Source: JAFALX01 sp036378495
GTDB lineage: Bacteria; Chloroflexota; Dormibacteria; Aeolococcales; Aeolococcaceae
NCBI GenBank assembly: GCA_036378495.1
Contig: DASUWI010000094.1
Coordinates: forward strand, 1 to 33,072
Direction of reading: 5' to 3'
DNA length: 33,072 bases
The notes below the pieces were generated by a model. The model had not been told where the DNA came from, did not search any database, and saw only the letters and a program-made list of their open reading frames with translations. A program made the translations under genes and the position numbers. This document shows, piece after piece, positions 14,421 through 21,987 of the stretch (positions within the stretch are counted from its first letter, which is position 1; every line of letters starts with the position of its first letter).

Positions 14421-14990
14421 TCCGTCGAGCGCCTGAGCACCGGTGACGCGGCGCACCGCCGCCCGCGATGCGTGGACCTGGATGAAACGCGCGACCGGGC
14501 CCATGAGCGCCGTCAGCCGGGTCCCCGGCTCCGACCATGCTTCCATCGAGAAAACGACCTCGCCGTCCGACCGAATGAACGCTCTGAACGTTTCCCTTCC
14601 GCGCTCGGGATGGCCACGAAGCGTGACGTAGGTGAAGCCGGCGTCGCGGTCTGAGGCGTCGCTTCGGTCCCACGAGTCGATCACCTTCACAGCGAACTCG
14701 AGGCGGACACGGCCCACACCGACGGCTTGAACGATGACGGTGCCGGAGCCGAGCGGTGGAGCAGGATCGAGTGCGAACGACAGGAGCCGAGACGGAAAGA
14801 TGTCATAACGAAAAAGGCGGTCACGAAGCCGTTCGAACAGTGCCAGGCTGTCTTCTTGAGGCAGTCGCGCGACGGCCCCGGTGTAGAGGTCGTGGCGCCT
14901 CTCTGATCGATCGATGGACGAGGTGGCGGCCGCGCCGTGCCACCGCAGAGCGGACCTGGCCGGCGGGCGCCGGCGGAACAGCAGGCGCAC
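14418..14990 (-). CDS. DUF1990 (UPF0548) family protein
   Basis: A 190-residue protein of the DUF1990 family, found in actinobacteria and plants. Diagnostic parts are LFRYDIFPSRLLSFALD, VGVGRVRLEFAVKVID, GFTYVTLRGHPERGRETF and the end GPVARFIQVHASRAAVRR. The first 30 residues are arginine-rich and poorly conserved. The function of the family is not known; it has a lipocalin/START-like look with one continuous beta-rich domain and no catalytic motif. GTG 14990 is chosen because TAGCAT ends exactly 6 nt before it. The stop codon is part of the -10 box of the next gene. Confidence 0.83.
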   Translation of the reverse strand: MRLLFRRRPPARSALRWHGAAATSSIDRSERRHDLYTGAVARLPQEDSLALFERLRDRLFRYDIFPSRLLSFALDPAPPLGSGTVIVQAVGVGRVRLEFAVKVIDSWDRSDASDRDAGFTYVTLRGHPERGRETFRAFIRSDGEVVFSMEAWSEPGTRLTALMGPVARFIQVHASRAAVRRVTGAQALDG

Positions 14991-14996
14991 GCCCGG

Positions 14997-15002
14997 ATGC
15001 TA
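14997..15002 (-). promoter_or_regulatory. -10 box TAGCAT of the DUF1990 gene
   Basis: TAGCAT is separated by 6 nt from GTG 14990, the same geometry as for the genes at 2725 and 30940. No Shine-Dalgarno sequence is present. Confidence 0.5.
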
Positions 15003-15272
15003 CCGGCCGCTGTGTCGGACGCGAGGGCAGCCATGGTGGACGCCGACTCAGCGCGGTGGACGCACGCGGGGACGCTCGCGCACCGGGCTCGCGGCTACGC
15101 GCGCCCGCGAGATCGTGACAAGCGGGCTGCCGCACTACGTGGGCGGCGGCAAACTTGAGGGTGGGGCTCCTGATGCGAGCGTCTCGGAGCTCGACTAGCG
15201 TTCTGCTGCGCCACGGTCTGGCAGCCAACAGGCGGTGGCCGTTGAAAAGCACGGACCACACAGGGAGCGCAA
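15003..15272. other. Divergent intergenic region without a recognised gene
   Basis: About 270 bp between the DUF1990 gene and the small secreted protein gene, the largest gap in the window. Open frames exist on both strands but are arginine-rich and lack a start with a ribosome binding site or -10 box. TTGAAA occurs at 15243 without a matching -10. I see no tRNA or conserved RNA fold. Confidence 0.5.
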
Positions 15273-15581
15273 ATGAAAAGGCTCGTCCTCGTCACTATCG
15301 GCATGGTTGGCATCGTCATCAGCGCGCAGGTGACGGCGAAAGCCGGCGCACCATCAAACGGGTGTCCTGCCGGCTACCAGCTTCTCTCGGTGGCGACGCT
15401 GGCATCGGAGGGTTATCGCGTCGCGGCCGAGGTGGACAGCCCGACGAGCGGGGTGCGCTCGCATGGCCAGCCCGGCAATGGCGACGGCCTCGTCTGCGGG
15501 GTGCAGCTCGGCAACCGTCTCACGCATTTCGGCCTGCCCTTCTTCAACTTCATCGACGACACGCTGCCCGCCAGCAGCTGA
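15273..15581 (+). CDS. Small secreted protein with NGDGxVC motif
   Basis: A 102-residue exported protein. MKRLVLVTIGMVGIVISAQV forms a signal peptide, with probable cleavage after AKA (about residue 24). The mature part has NGCPAGYQLLSV, a variable stretch, GNGDGLVCGVQL and a final FFNFIDDTLPAS. The D-x-D-G-like NGDGLVC recalls Excalibur-type extracellular calcium-binding motifs, and the two cysteines (in CPAGY and VCGV) probably form a disulfide. Proteins of this pattern are found in actinobacterial secretomes but I know no function. GGGAG lies 6 nt before the ATG, a normal ribosome binding site, in contrast to the leaderless neighbours. Confidence 0.78.
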   Translation: MKRLVLVTIGMVGIVISAQVTAKAGAPSNGCPAGYQLLSVATLASEGYRVAAEVDSPTSGVRSHGQPGNGDGLVCGVQLGNRLTHFGLPFFNFIDDTLPASS

Positions 15582-15586
15582 CGAAG

Positions 15587-15644
15587 ACGGCCTGAGCGAT
15601 CAGGCAGCGTCGCTTGACGGGGAAGGATCGCGTCCCTTGACGCG
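15587..15644. terminator. Two back-to-back hairpins between convergent genes
   Basis: GCCTGA-GCGA-TCAGGC (15590-15605) has a stable GNRA-type tetraloop and a further GACG/CGTC outer pairing. It follows the secreted protein gene. CGCGTC-CCTT-GACGCG (15629-15644) lies 2 bp downstream of the ychF stop on the minus strand. Neither has a T-tract, as is common in high-GC bacteria. Together they probably separate the two converging transcripts. Confidence 0.55.
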
Positions 15645-15646
15645 GG

Positions 15647-16735
15647 CTAGACATTGAAGCGGAAGTGCACGACGTCGCCGTCGCGCACGACGTACTCGCG
15701 GCCCTCCAGGCGCTGCTTGCCCTGCTCACGAACCGCGTTGTATGACCCCGCGGCCAACAGGTCGTCCACGTCCACCACCTCCGCGCGGATGAACCCTTTC
15801 GCAAAGTCGGTATGAATGACGGCGGCTGCGTCGATGGCGCTGCCGCCGCGGCGCAGCGTCCACGCGCGCACCTCTTTCTCGCCGGCGGTGAAGAAGGTGA
15901 GCAGGTCGAGCAGGTGGTAGGCACTGCGCGCAACGCGGTGCAGACCAGGCTCGGTCAAACCGAGGTCGGCGAGAAAGACGTCGCGCTCGTCCGGCTCCAG
16001 CTCGAGCAGCTCGGACTCGATGCGCGCCGACACCGCGATCGCCTCGCCGCCGGCCTCGAGTGCGCGAGCCGCGACCGCGTCCGGAACGACGTCGGACGCG
16101 TGCGCCTCATCGGCGTTGACCACCACCAGCAGCGGCTTTGCCGTCAGCAGCCAGAGCTCGCGAAGCGCGGCGCGCTCCTCAGCGCTCAACACCATCGTGC
16201 GCACCGGCCGACCCGCGTCGAGATGGGCCAGCACACGGCGCAGCAGGGCCAGCATCTCCTCCTCCTTCTCCTTCTGCAGGCGTGACGTCCGCTCGGTGCG
16301 CTCCAGCCGCCGCGACACGGTGTCGATGTCGGCGAGCTGCAGCTCGAGCTCGATGACATCGATGTCGCGCACCGGGTCGACCGCGCCCTCGACGTGGCTG
16401 ACATCCGGGTCGGCGAACGCCCGCACCACCAGCGCGGTGGCATCCGCCTCGCGGATGTGCCCGAGAAACCGGTTGCCCAACCCCTCGCCGCGGCTGGCGC
16501 CGCGCACCAGCCCCGCAATGTCGGTGAAGGTCACCGTCGCGGGAATCTCACGCGGCGGCCGGAACAGCTCGAACAGCCGGTCCAGCCGCGCGTCGGGCAC
16601 GCCGACCACGCCGGTGTTCGGCTCGATGGTGGTGAACGCATAGTTGCCGACGGCGGCGCCGGCGCGTGTCAGCGCGTTGAACAGCGTCGACTTGCCCGCG
16701 TTCGGCAGCCCGACGATGCCCACCGAGAGCGTCAA
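15647..16735 (-). CDS. ychF: Redox-regulated ATPase YchF (OLA1 family)
   Basis: A 362-residue protein, the usual YchF length. The P-loop is GLPNAGKST at residues 9-17, switch II is DIAGLVRGASRGEGLGNRFL, and the base-recognition motif is NADE instead of NKxD, which is why the family prefers ATP to GTP. A coiled-coil insert (RRLERTERTSRLQKEKEEEM) and the C-terminal TGS domain ending DGDVVHFRFNV are present. YchF binds ribosomes and takes part in stress responses. The start is TTG at 16735, sharing TTGA with the lysC stop, an uncommon start codon here but supported by the exact match MTLSVGIVGLPNAGKST. Confidence 0.95.
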   Translation of the reverse strand: MTLSVGIVGLPNAGKSTLFNALTRAGAAVGNYAFTTIEPNTGVVGVPDARLDRLFELFRPPREIPATVTFTDIAGLVRGASRGEGLGNRFLGHIREADATALVVRAFADPDVSHVEGAVDPVRDIDVIELELQLADIDTVSRRLERTERTSRLQKEKEEEMLALLRRVLAHLDAGRPVRTMVLSAEERAALRELWLLTAKPLLVVVNADEAHASDVVPDAVAARALEAGGEAIAVSARIESELLELEPDERDVFLADLGLTEPGLHRVARSAYHLLDLLTFFTAGEKEVRAWTLRRGGSAIDAAAVIHTDFAKGFIRAEVVDVDDLLAAGSYNAVREQGKQRLEGREYVVRDGDVVHFRFNV

Positions 16736-17949
16736 ATCTTCTCGAGCTCGAACGCCTGGTGCAGAGCGCGCACCGCTTCGCGCACCGACGCGCGATCGAT
16801 GATGCAGGTGATGTCGATCTCGCTGGACGAGATCATCTGGATGTTGATGCCGGACTCGGCGAGAGTGCGGAAGATCTTGGCGAACATGCCCGGCGTGCCG
16901 CGGATGCCGGTGCCGATCACACTCACCTGCGCGATGTCGGAGGTGGCCTCGTATCCCTCGGCGCCAACGGCGCGCGCCACCCCCTCGAGCAACGCCCGCG
17001 CGCTCTTGAGGTCGGACTGCGCGATGGTGAAGCTCAGGTCCGTGGTGCCGCTGTGCGACACGTTCTGGACGATGATGTCGACGTTGATCCCCGCATCGCC
17101 GAACGGGCCAAACGTCGACGCGGCCACGCCCGGACGGTCGGGGACGCGCAGCAGCGTCACCTTGGCGACGTCGGTCTCGTGCGCGATGCCGCGCACCTTC
17201 TGGCGTTCTTCCATGCGCGGGTGCCTGCAGATGAGCGTGCCCGGGAGCTCCTCGAAGCTGGAGAGCACCCGGATCGGCATCGAGTATGCCTCACCGATCT
17301 CGACAGCTCGCGGGTGCATGACACGCGCGCCCGCCGCAGCCATCTCCAGCATCTCCTCATAGGCGATCTCGGGAATCACCCTCGCCTCCGGCACGATCCG
17401 CGGGTCGGCGGTGAAGACGCCGGCGACGTCGGTGAGGATCTCGCAGCGTTCGGCGCTGAGCGCGACGGCCAGGGCCACCGCCGACGTGTCCGACCCACCG
17501 CGACCCAACGTCGTGATGTCCATGTTCTCGGTGCTGCCCTGGAAGCCGGCGACGACGACGACACGGCCGCCCGCGAGCTCGTCGATGATGCGAACCGGAA
17601 CGATGTCCGTGATGCGCGCCGAGCGGTGGGCCCGGCTGGTGCGGATGCCCGCCTGATGCCCGGTGAGCGACACGGCGGGCACGCCGGCAGCCTCGAGCGC
17701 CATGGCCAGCAGCGGAGCCGTGATCACCTCGCCGGTGCTCAGCAGCATGTCCATCTCGCGTGAGGGCGGCTCGGGGGTGATGCGATGCGCCAGCTTGATC
17801 AGGTTGTCGGTCGTGTCGCCCATGGCGCTGACCACGATCACGGCCTGATCGCCGTTCGCCACCGCGGCGTGGACGCGGCGGGCCACCCGGCGCAGCCGCG
17901 CCGGCGTCGCCACGCTCGTGCCGCCGTACTTCTGCACCACGAGGGTCAT
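16732..17949 (-). CDS. lysC: Aspartate kinase
   Basis: A 405-residue aspartokinase that makes aspartyl-4-phosphate, the first step to lysine, threonine and methionine. The N-terminal kinase domain starts VVQKYGGTSV (residues 4-13) and contains STGEVITAPLLAMAL, GFQGSTENMDITTLGRGGSD and the end AGVFTADPRIVPEARVI. Two ACT domains follow from about residue 265 (VTLLRVPDRPGVAASTFGPF and VSVIGTGIRGTPGMFAKIF), the site of feedback by lysine or threonine in this type. Actinobacterial lysC often has an internal start for a beta subunit; I see no clear internal ribosome binding site. The ATG overlaps the thrB stop by ATGA. Confidence 0.96.
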   Translation of the reverse strand: MTLVVQKYGGTSVATPARLRRVARRVHAAVANGDQAVIVVSAMGDTTDNLIKLAHRITPEPPSREMDMLLSTGEVITAPLLAMALEAAGVPAVSLTGHQAGIRTSRAHRSARITDIVPVRIIDELAGGRVVVVAGFQGSTENMDITTLGRGGSDTSAVALAVALSAERCEILTDVAGVFTADPRIVPEARVIPEIAYEEMLEMAAAGARVMHPRAVEIGEAYSMPIRVLSSFEELPGTLICRHPRMEERQKVRGIAHETDVAKVTLLRVPDRPGVAASTFGPFGDAGINVDIIVQNVSHSGTTDLSFTIAQSDLKSARALLEGVARAVGAEGYEATSDIAQVSVIGTGIRGTPGMFAKIFRTLAESGINIQMISSSEIDITCIIDRASVREAVRALHQAFELEKI

Positions 17950-18854
17950 GGCCGCAGGTCCACGCGCGCTCCGAAGTTGCGCGGCGAAAGCGTCAGCACT
18001 GTGCCTCCGACGCGGTGATCGGCTGCCGCCCGCTGCATGGCGGCGCCCACCGCGTCGTGGTCGCGCACCGTCAGAGCTGCCACCGACGGCCCGGCGCCGG
18101 CGAGGGCCGCGCCCGCAGCACCCGCCGCGCGCGCGGCCTCGATCATCGGCAGCAGCGCGGGCATGAGCGCGCTGCGCGGAGGCTGGTGCCAGCGGTCCTC
18201 CATGGCCGGACCGAGGGTTGCCCAGTCGCGCAGTGCCAGCGCGCGCACCAGCAGCGCGCACCGCGAGGCGTTGAACACCGCGTCCGAACGGCTGAACTCG
18301 TGCGGCACCACCTGGCGCGCCTCGCGTGTGGGCATCTGCGAGTCGGGGGCGAAGACGACCACTCGCAACTCATCGGGCACGCTCAGCTGCACCGCCGGAG
18401 CTCCCGGCGCGCAGATGGCCAGGCCGCCGAGCAGCGCCGCAGCCGCGTTGTCGCGGTGGCCCTCGAGCTCGGCGACGTGGTCGAGCACGGCCTGCTCGTC
18501 CCAGGGCGCGCGGTGCAGCGCCGCAGCGACGAGCACACCCGAGAGCGCTGCGGCCGCGCTGGAACCGAGCCCGCGGCCGAAGGGGATCCGGTTCACGCAG
18601 TGGAACGACGCGCCCACGTCGCTGATGCCGAGCACCGCGCACGCGTGCAGGTAGGAGCGCGTCACCAGGTTGCGAGCGGGGTCGCGAAGCTCATCGTCTG
18701 CGACATCGCCCGGATCGACGGTGACCACGTCGTCGTCGCGCTGCTCGCAGCTGACCTCGTTCTGCAGCTGCACGGCGAGCGCGAGGATGTCGAACCCGGG
18801 CCCCAAATTGGCCACGCTCGCCGGAACCGCGACCCTGACACGCACCCGCGTCAC
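17946..18854 (-). CDS. thrB: Homoserine kinase
   Basis: A 302-residue GHMP kinase that phosphorylates homoserine with ATP. It begins with VRVAVPASVANLGPGFDILA, the conserved P-A-S-x-A-N-L-G-x-G-F-D of ThrB. The ATP loop IPFGRGLGSSAAA lies near residue 91-103. GAALAGAGPSVAAL is the third GHMP motif near the C-terminus. Length is normal (about 300). Both ends overlap by 4 nt with the neighbours: GTG 18854 in the thrC stop and TGA in the lysC start. Confidence 0.95.
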   Translation of the reverse strand: MTRVRVRVAVPASVANLGPGFDILALAVQLQNEVSCEQRDDDVVTVDPGDVADDELRDPARNLVTRSYLHACAVLGISDVGASFHCVNRIPFGRGLGSSAAAALSGVLVAAALHRAPWDEQAVLDHVAELEGHRDNAAAALLGGLAICAPGAPAVQLSVPDELRVVVFAPDSQMPTREARQVVPHEFSRSDAVFNASRCALLVRALALRDWATLGPAMEDRWHQPPRSALMPALLPMIEAARAAGAAGAALAGAGPSVAALTVRDHDAVGAAMQRAAADHRVGGTVLTLSPRNFGARVDLRP

Positions 18855-19906
18855 CCCAAGCCGAGCGCCGCAGCCACGGCGGCGACGTCGGCGCTGACGT
18901 CGTGCGGAGGGTCGACGAAGGCCGCAGCGGTCGCCGGATCCTTGAGGCCGTTGCCCGTCAACACGCAGACCGCGTGCGCGCCCGGCGCGACAGCGCCGGC
19001 GGCGACGGCCTTTTCCAGCACGGCCAGCGACGCCGCCGAGGCCGGCTCGCAGAAGATGCCCTCCTCGCGGGCCAGCCGCTGCTGGGCATCCAAGATCTGG
19101 TCATCACTGACACAATCGATGAGCCCTTCCGATTCGTCGCGCGCGGCGATCGCCGACTCCCACGACGCGGGGTTGCCGATGCGGATGGCGGAGGCGACCG
19201 TCGTGGGCTCCGCCACCGGCGACCCGCGGACCAGTGGCGCCGCGCCCTCCGCCTGCCCGCCTATCATGCGCGGCAGCCGCGTCGCGAGCCCGGCGTGATG
19301 GTATTCGCGGAACCCCCGCCAGTACGCCGTGATGTTCCCCGCGTTGCCGACGGGGATGGCCAGCACATCGGGCGCGTCGCCGAGGTCGTCGACGATCTCG
19401 AACGCCGCCGTCTTCTGCCCCTCGACGCGGTGCGGATTGAGGCTGTTGACCAGCGTGACCGGGTAGCGGTCGCGAATCGCTCGCACGAGACGCAGCGCAT
19501 CGTCGAAGCTTCCGGGCACCGCCAGGACGGTGGCGCCGTGGACCTGCGCCTGGAGCAGCTTCCCCGAGGCGATGCCGCCAGCCGGGATGACCACTCCGGC
19601 TCGCAGGCCGAACCGTGCCGCGTACGCCGCGGCCGATGCGCTGGTGTTGCCCGTCGATGCGCAAACGACGGCGCGCGCGCCGTCCTCGAGCGCCTTGGCC
19701 ACCGCCACCACCATGCCGCGGTCCTTGAACGAGCCGGTGGGGTTGAGCCCCTCCAGCTTGAAGTGCAGCGAGCCCAGCCCGAGCCCGTCTCCGATCGTGG
19801 TGGAGCGCACGCATGGCGTGCCGCCCTCGCCGAGGGTGATCCGTGGCGTCGCGGCGGTGATGGGCAGCCAGGATGCGTAGCGGTCGATCAGACCGTCGCT
19901 GCTCAC
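18851..19906 (-). CDS. thrC: Threonine synthase
   Basis: A 351-residue PLP-dependent enzyme converting O-phosphohomoserine to threonine. The PLP lysine is Lys61 in NPTGSFKDRG, ASTGNTSASAAAYAA follows, and the phosphate-binding glycine loop is IPVGNAGNITAYWRGF. It is the short (about 350 residue) class typical of actinobacteria and Gram-positives, without the N-terminal extension of the E. coli form. The start GTG 19906 (MSSDGLIDRYASWLP) overlaps the hom stop by GTGA; a start at 19933 would overlap by 31 nt and add unconserved residues. Confidence 0.95.
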   Translation of the reverse strand: MSSDGLIDRYASWLPITAATPRITLGEGGTPCVRSTTIGDGLGLGSLHFKLEGLNPTGSFKDRGMVVAVAKALEDGARAVVCASTGNTSASAAAYAARFGLRAGVVIPAGGIASGKLLQAQVHGATVLAVPGSFDDALRLVRAIRDRYPVTLVNSLNPHRVEGQKTAAFEIVDDLGDAPDVLAIPVGNAGNITAYWRGFREYHHAGLATRLPRMIGGQAEGAAPLVRGSPVAEPTTVASAIRIGNPASWESAIAARDESEGLIDCVSDDQILDAQQRLAREEGIFCEPASAASLAVLEKAVAAGAVAPGAHAVCVLTGNGLKDPATAAAFVDPPHDVSADVAAVAAALGLG

Positions 19907-21207
19907 GGCGCCGGGATGCGGTCGAATGCGCACGCGATCTCGCGCACGACCGGCAGCGAGTCGAGGGTCTCGAGCGCGCGGTCGTGCACGGCGCGGGGAG
20001 CGAGTCCGGTGAGGACGAGCAGCTGCGGCGTGGAGCCGTCGACCGGCGGCTTGTCGATGGCGTCGTCGATGGGAACGCCACGGTCGGCGAGCGCCTGCAG
20101 CACGAGCTCGCGCGCCTCGTCCGTGTCGGTGATGCGCAACCGCAGGTACTGCGCCACCTCGTACTCCTCGGCGTCGAGCACGCGCGGCGGAACCGCGCGT
20201 GGCGGCGGGGGCGGCGCGTTGAGCCGCACGACCGCGTTCACCACATCCGATACCACGGCGCTGGCGGTGGAGTCGCCGCCGGCGCCGACGCCGCGGATCG
20301 ACACCCGCTGCGCCAGGTCGCTGCGCAGCATCACGGCGTTCGCGGCGCCGTCGACACCGAACAGCTCGTGCCCGTGCGGGACCGCAGTCGGCCGCACCCG
20401 CACCTGGACGGCGGCGTTCTGGTGGACCTCGGCGTGGGCGAGGAGCTTCACCGCGTAGCCCATCCGTCCGGTGTAGCCGAGGTCGATGCGGTCGAGCGAG
20501 CCGATGCCGACCACGTCGACATCATCGACCTGGATCGCGAGCTCGCACCCGACACGCACCATGATCACGAGCTTCTGCGCCGCGTCCCAGCCATCGACGT
20601 CGGCGCTGGGGTCAGCCTCGGCATAGCCGCGCCGCTGCGCGTCGGCCAGTGCTGCGGTGAACGCCAGCCCCTCCTCACGCATGCGGGTGAGGATGACGTT
20701 GGTCGTTCCGTTGATGATCGCGTCGATTCCCGCGATACGGTCGCCGCGCAGCGAGTCGCGGAGCACACCGACGATCGGCAGGCCGGCGCCGACGGCGGCC
20801 TCGAACCAGAGCCCTGCGCCATGCTGCGCCCCGAGGCCCCAGAGCCGCTGGCCATCGGCCGCGATCACCGCCTTGTTCGCCGTGACCACAGTCTTTCCCG
20901 CGCTGAGCGCGCGCCCGATCAGGCCGGCCGCCGGGTTGGTGCCACCCATGACCTCAACGACCACGGCGACATCGGGATCGTCGACCACGCCGGCCGCGTC
21001 AGCGACGAGGCGCACGTTCTTGAGGTCGAGGTCGCGCGGCTTGGCGAGGTCACGGACGGCTACGGTGCGCAGCACCGGTGTAACGCCTCCGCAGCGCTCG
21101 GTCAAGAGCTCCCAGTCGCCGATCAGCCGGCGCGCCACCGCCGTGCCGACCGTCCCGAGCCCGAGCACGCCGACGCCGATGCTGCGCTGCGCCGATTCGT
21201 TCGCCAT
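19903..21207 (-). CDS. hom: Homoserine dehydrogenase
   Basis: A 434-residue NAD(P)H-dependent enzyme reducing aspartate semialdehyde to homoserine. The nucleotide-binding loop is GLGTVGTAV at residues 16-24. VTANKAVIA, EAAVGAGLPIVG, INGTTNVILTRM and DPSADVDGWDAAQKL are the conserved catalytic-domain signatures. A C-terminal ACT-like domain begins near LRITDTDEARELVLQ, so threonine feedback is expected. It is the first gene of the hom-thrC-thrB-lysC-ychF operon. Start ATG 21207; a TAGGCT box ends 9 nt upstream, which excludes the GTG at 21216. Confidence 0.95.
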   Translation of the reverse strand: MANESAQRSIGVGVLGLGTVGTAVARRLIGDWELLTERCGGVTPVLRTVAVRDLAKPRDLDLKNVRLVADAAGVVDDPDVAVVVEVMGGTNPAAGLIGRALSAGKTVVTANKAVIAADGQRLWGLGAQHGAGLWFEAAVGAGLPIVGVLRDSLRGDRIAGIDAIINGTTNVILTRMREEGLAFTAALADAQRRGYAEADPSADVDGWDAAQKLVIMVRVGCELAIQVDDVDVVGIGSLDRIDLGYTGRMGYAVKLLAHAEVHQNAAVQVRVRPTAVPHGHELFGVDGAANAVMLRSDLAQRVSIRGVGAGGDSTASAVVSDVVNAVVRLNAPPPPPRAVPPRVLDAEEYEVAQYLRLRITDTDEARELVLQALADRGVPIDDAIDKPPVDGSTPQLLVLTGLAPRAVHDRALETLDSLPVVREIACAFDRIPAP

Positions 21208-21216
21208 GGGGCGCAC

Positions 21217-21222
21217 AGCCTA
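21217..21222 (-). promoter_or_regulatory. -10 box TAGGCT of the threonine operon
   Basis: On the minus strand TAGGCT lies 9 nt before ATG 21207, leaving a leader of only about 2 nt. That leaves no room for a leader-peptide attenuator or T-box in front of hom from this promoter. Confidence 0.5.
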
Positions 21223-21257
21223 CATGCGCACCTGCTTTGAACCCGCCGCCGGCGCGG

Positions 21258-21288
21258 CCAGGGGGTCCTGCCGCCGCGGGGACCCCTC
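21258..21288 (-). terminator. GC-rich hairpin downstream of the two-component operon
   Basis: GGGGTCC and GGACCCC pair around an 11-12 nt loop in the 177-bp gap between the response regulator stop and hom. It has no T-tract. It lies between two genes of the same strand, so it may end the upstream transcript or separate the two units. The rest of this gap shows no gene. Confidence 0.4.
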
Positions 21289-21384
21289 CTCCTTCGCCGC
21301 TTGCAGCAGCACAGCCGCTGCCTGCGCGGCTCAGTCGGCTGCCCCCCGCTGACGTCACCCATGGCCGCGCTGGCCCGCCTCTCG

Positions 21385-21987
21385 TCAGAGCAGGTGGCGC
21401 CTCCACGCGGTGAGCACGGCGGCGGCACGATCGCGGCAGCCCAGCTTCACCAGGATGTTGGACACATGGGTCTTGACGGTGTTCTCGCTGACGAACAGCT
21501 TCTGGGCGATCTCCGCGTTGCTGCCGCCGTCGGCCATGAGGCGGAGCACGTCGCGCTCACGCGCCGTCAGCGACGGCAGCTCGCTGGGCTTTGTGCGAAG
21601 CCATTCCGGGTCGAGCAGTGACTCGCCGGCAGCCACCGACCGGATGGCGCCGGCCAGCTCCTCACGAGTGGCGTCTTTGAGCAGGTACCCGCTTGCGCCC
21701 GCCTGGAGCGAGGGGAACACGTAGTCCTCGTTGCGGTACGTCGTCAGCACGATCACCCGCGCCTCGGGTTGAGACGCGCGTATCTGACGGAGTGCCTCGA
21801 TGCCGTCGACGTTGGGCATCTGGACGTCGAGCAGGATCACGTCGGGGTGCTGCTCGCGCGCCTGCGTCACGGCCTCGGCCCCGTCGCCGGCGCGGCCGAC
21901 GACGACGATGTCCTCTTCGAGCTCGAGCATCGTGCAGAGCCCCTGTTGCACGACCGGATGGTCGTCAGCGACGAGCACCCGAATCAC
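21385..21987 (-). CDS. NarL/FixJ-type response regulator
   Basis: A 200-residue regulator. The receiver domain has the acidic pair Asp8-Asp9, the phosphorylation site Asp54 in VILLDVQMP, and the lysine in YLLKDA. A LuxR-type helix-turn-helix follows: LTARERDVLRLMADGGSNAE and SENTVKTHVSNILVKLGC. Phosphorylation by the adjacent kinase should promote dimer binding to DNA. The GTG start overlaps the kinase stop by GTGA, so the pair is made together. Target genes are not shown; the palindrome at the kinase promoter is a candidate autoregulatory site. Confidence 0.93.
   Translation of the reverse strand: MIRVLVADDHPVVQQGLCTMLELEEDIVVVGRAGDGAEAVTQAREQHPDVILLDVQMPNVDGIEALRQIRASQPEARVIVLTTYRNEDYVFPSLQAGASGYLLKDATREELAGAIRSVAAGESLLDPEWLRTKPSELPSLTARERDVLRLMADGGSNAEIAQKLFVSENTVKTHVSNILVKLGCRDRAAAVLTAWRRHLL

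Noticed and set aside
14821..15261. Possible gene on the minus strand upstream of DUF1990
   Set aside because: Arginine-rich product, no ribosome binding site or -10 box, and it overlaps the start of the DUF1990 gene in another frame.
15608..15645. Two CTTGACG repeats as -35 elements
   Set aside because: Neither has a -10 at the right distance and they point into the terminator zone of convergent genes; probably part of the hairpins.
21208..21384. T-box or threonine attenuator upstream of hom
   Set aside because: The -10 box lies 9 nt before the start codon, leaving no leader, and there is no short Thr-rich reading frame; the hairpin fits better as a terminator of the two-component genes.
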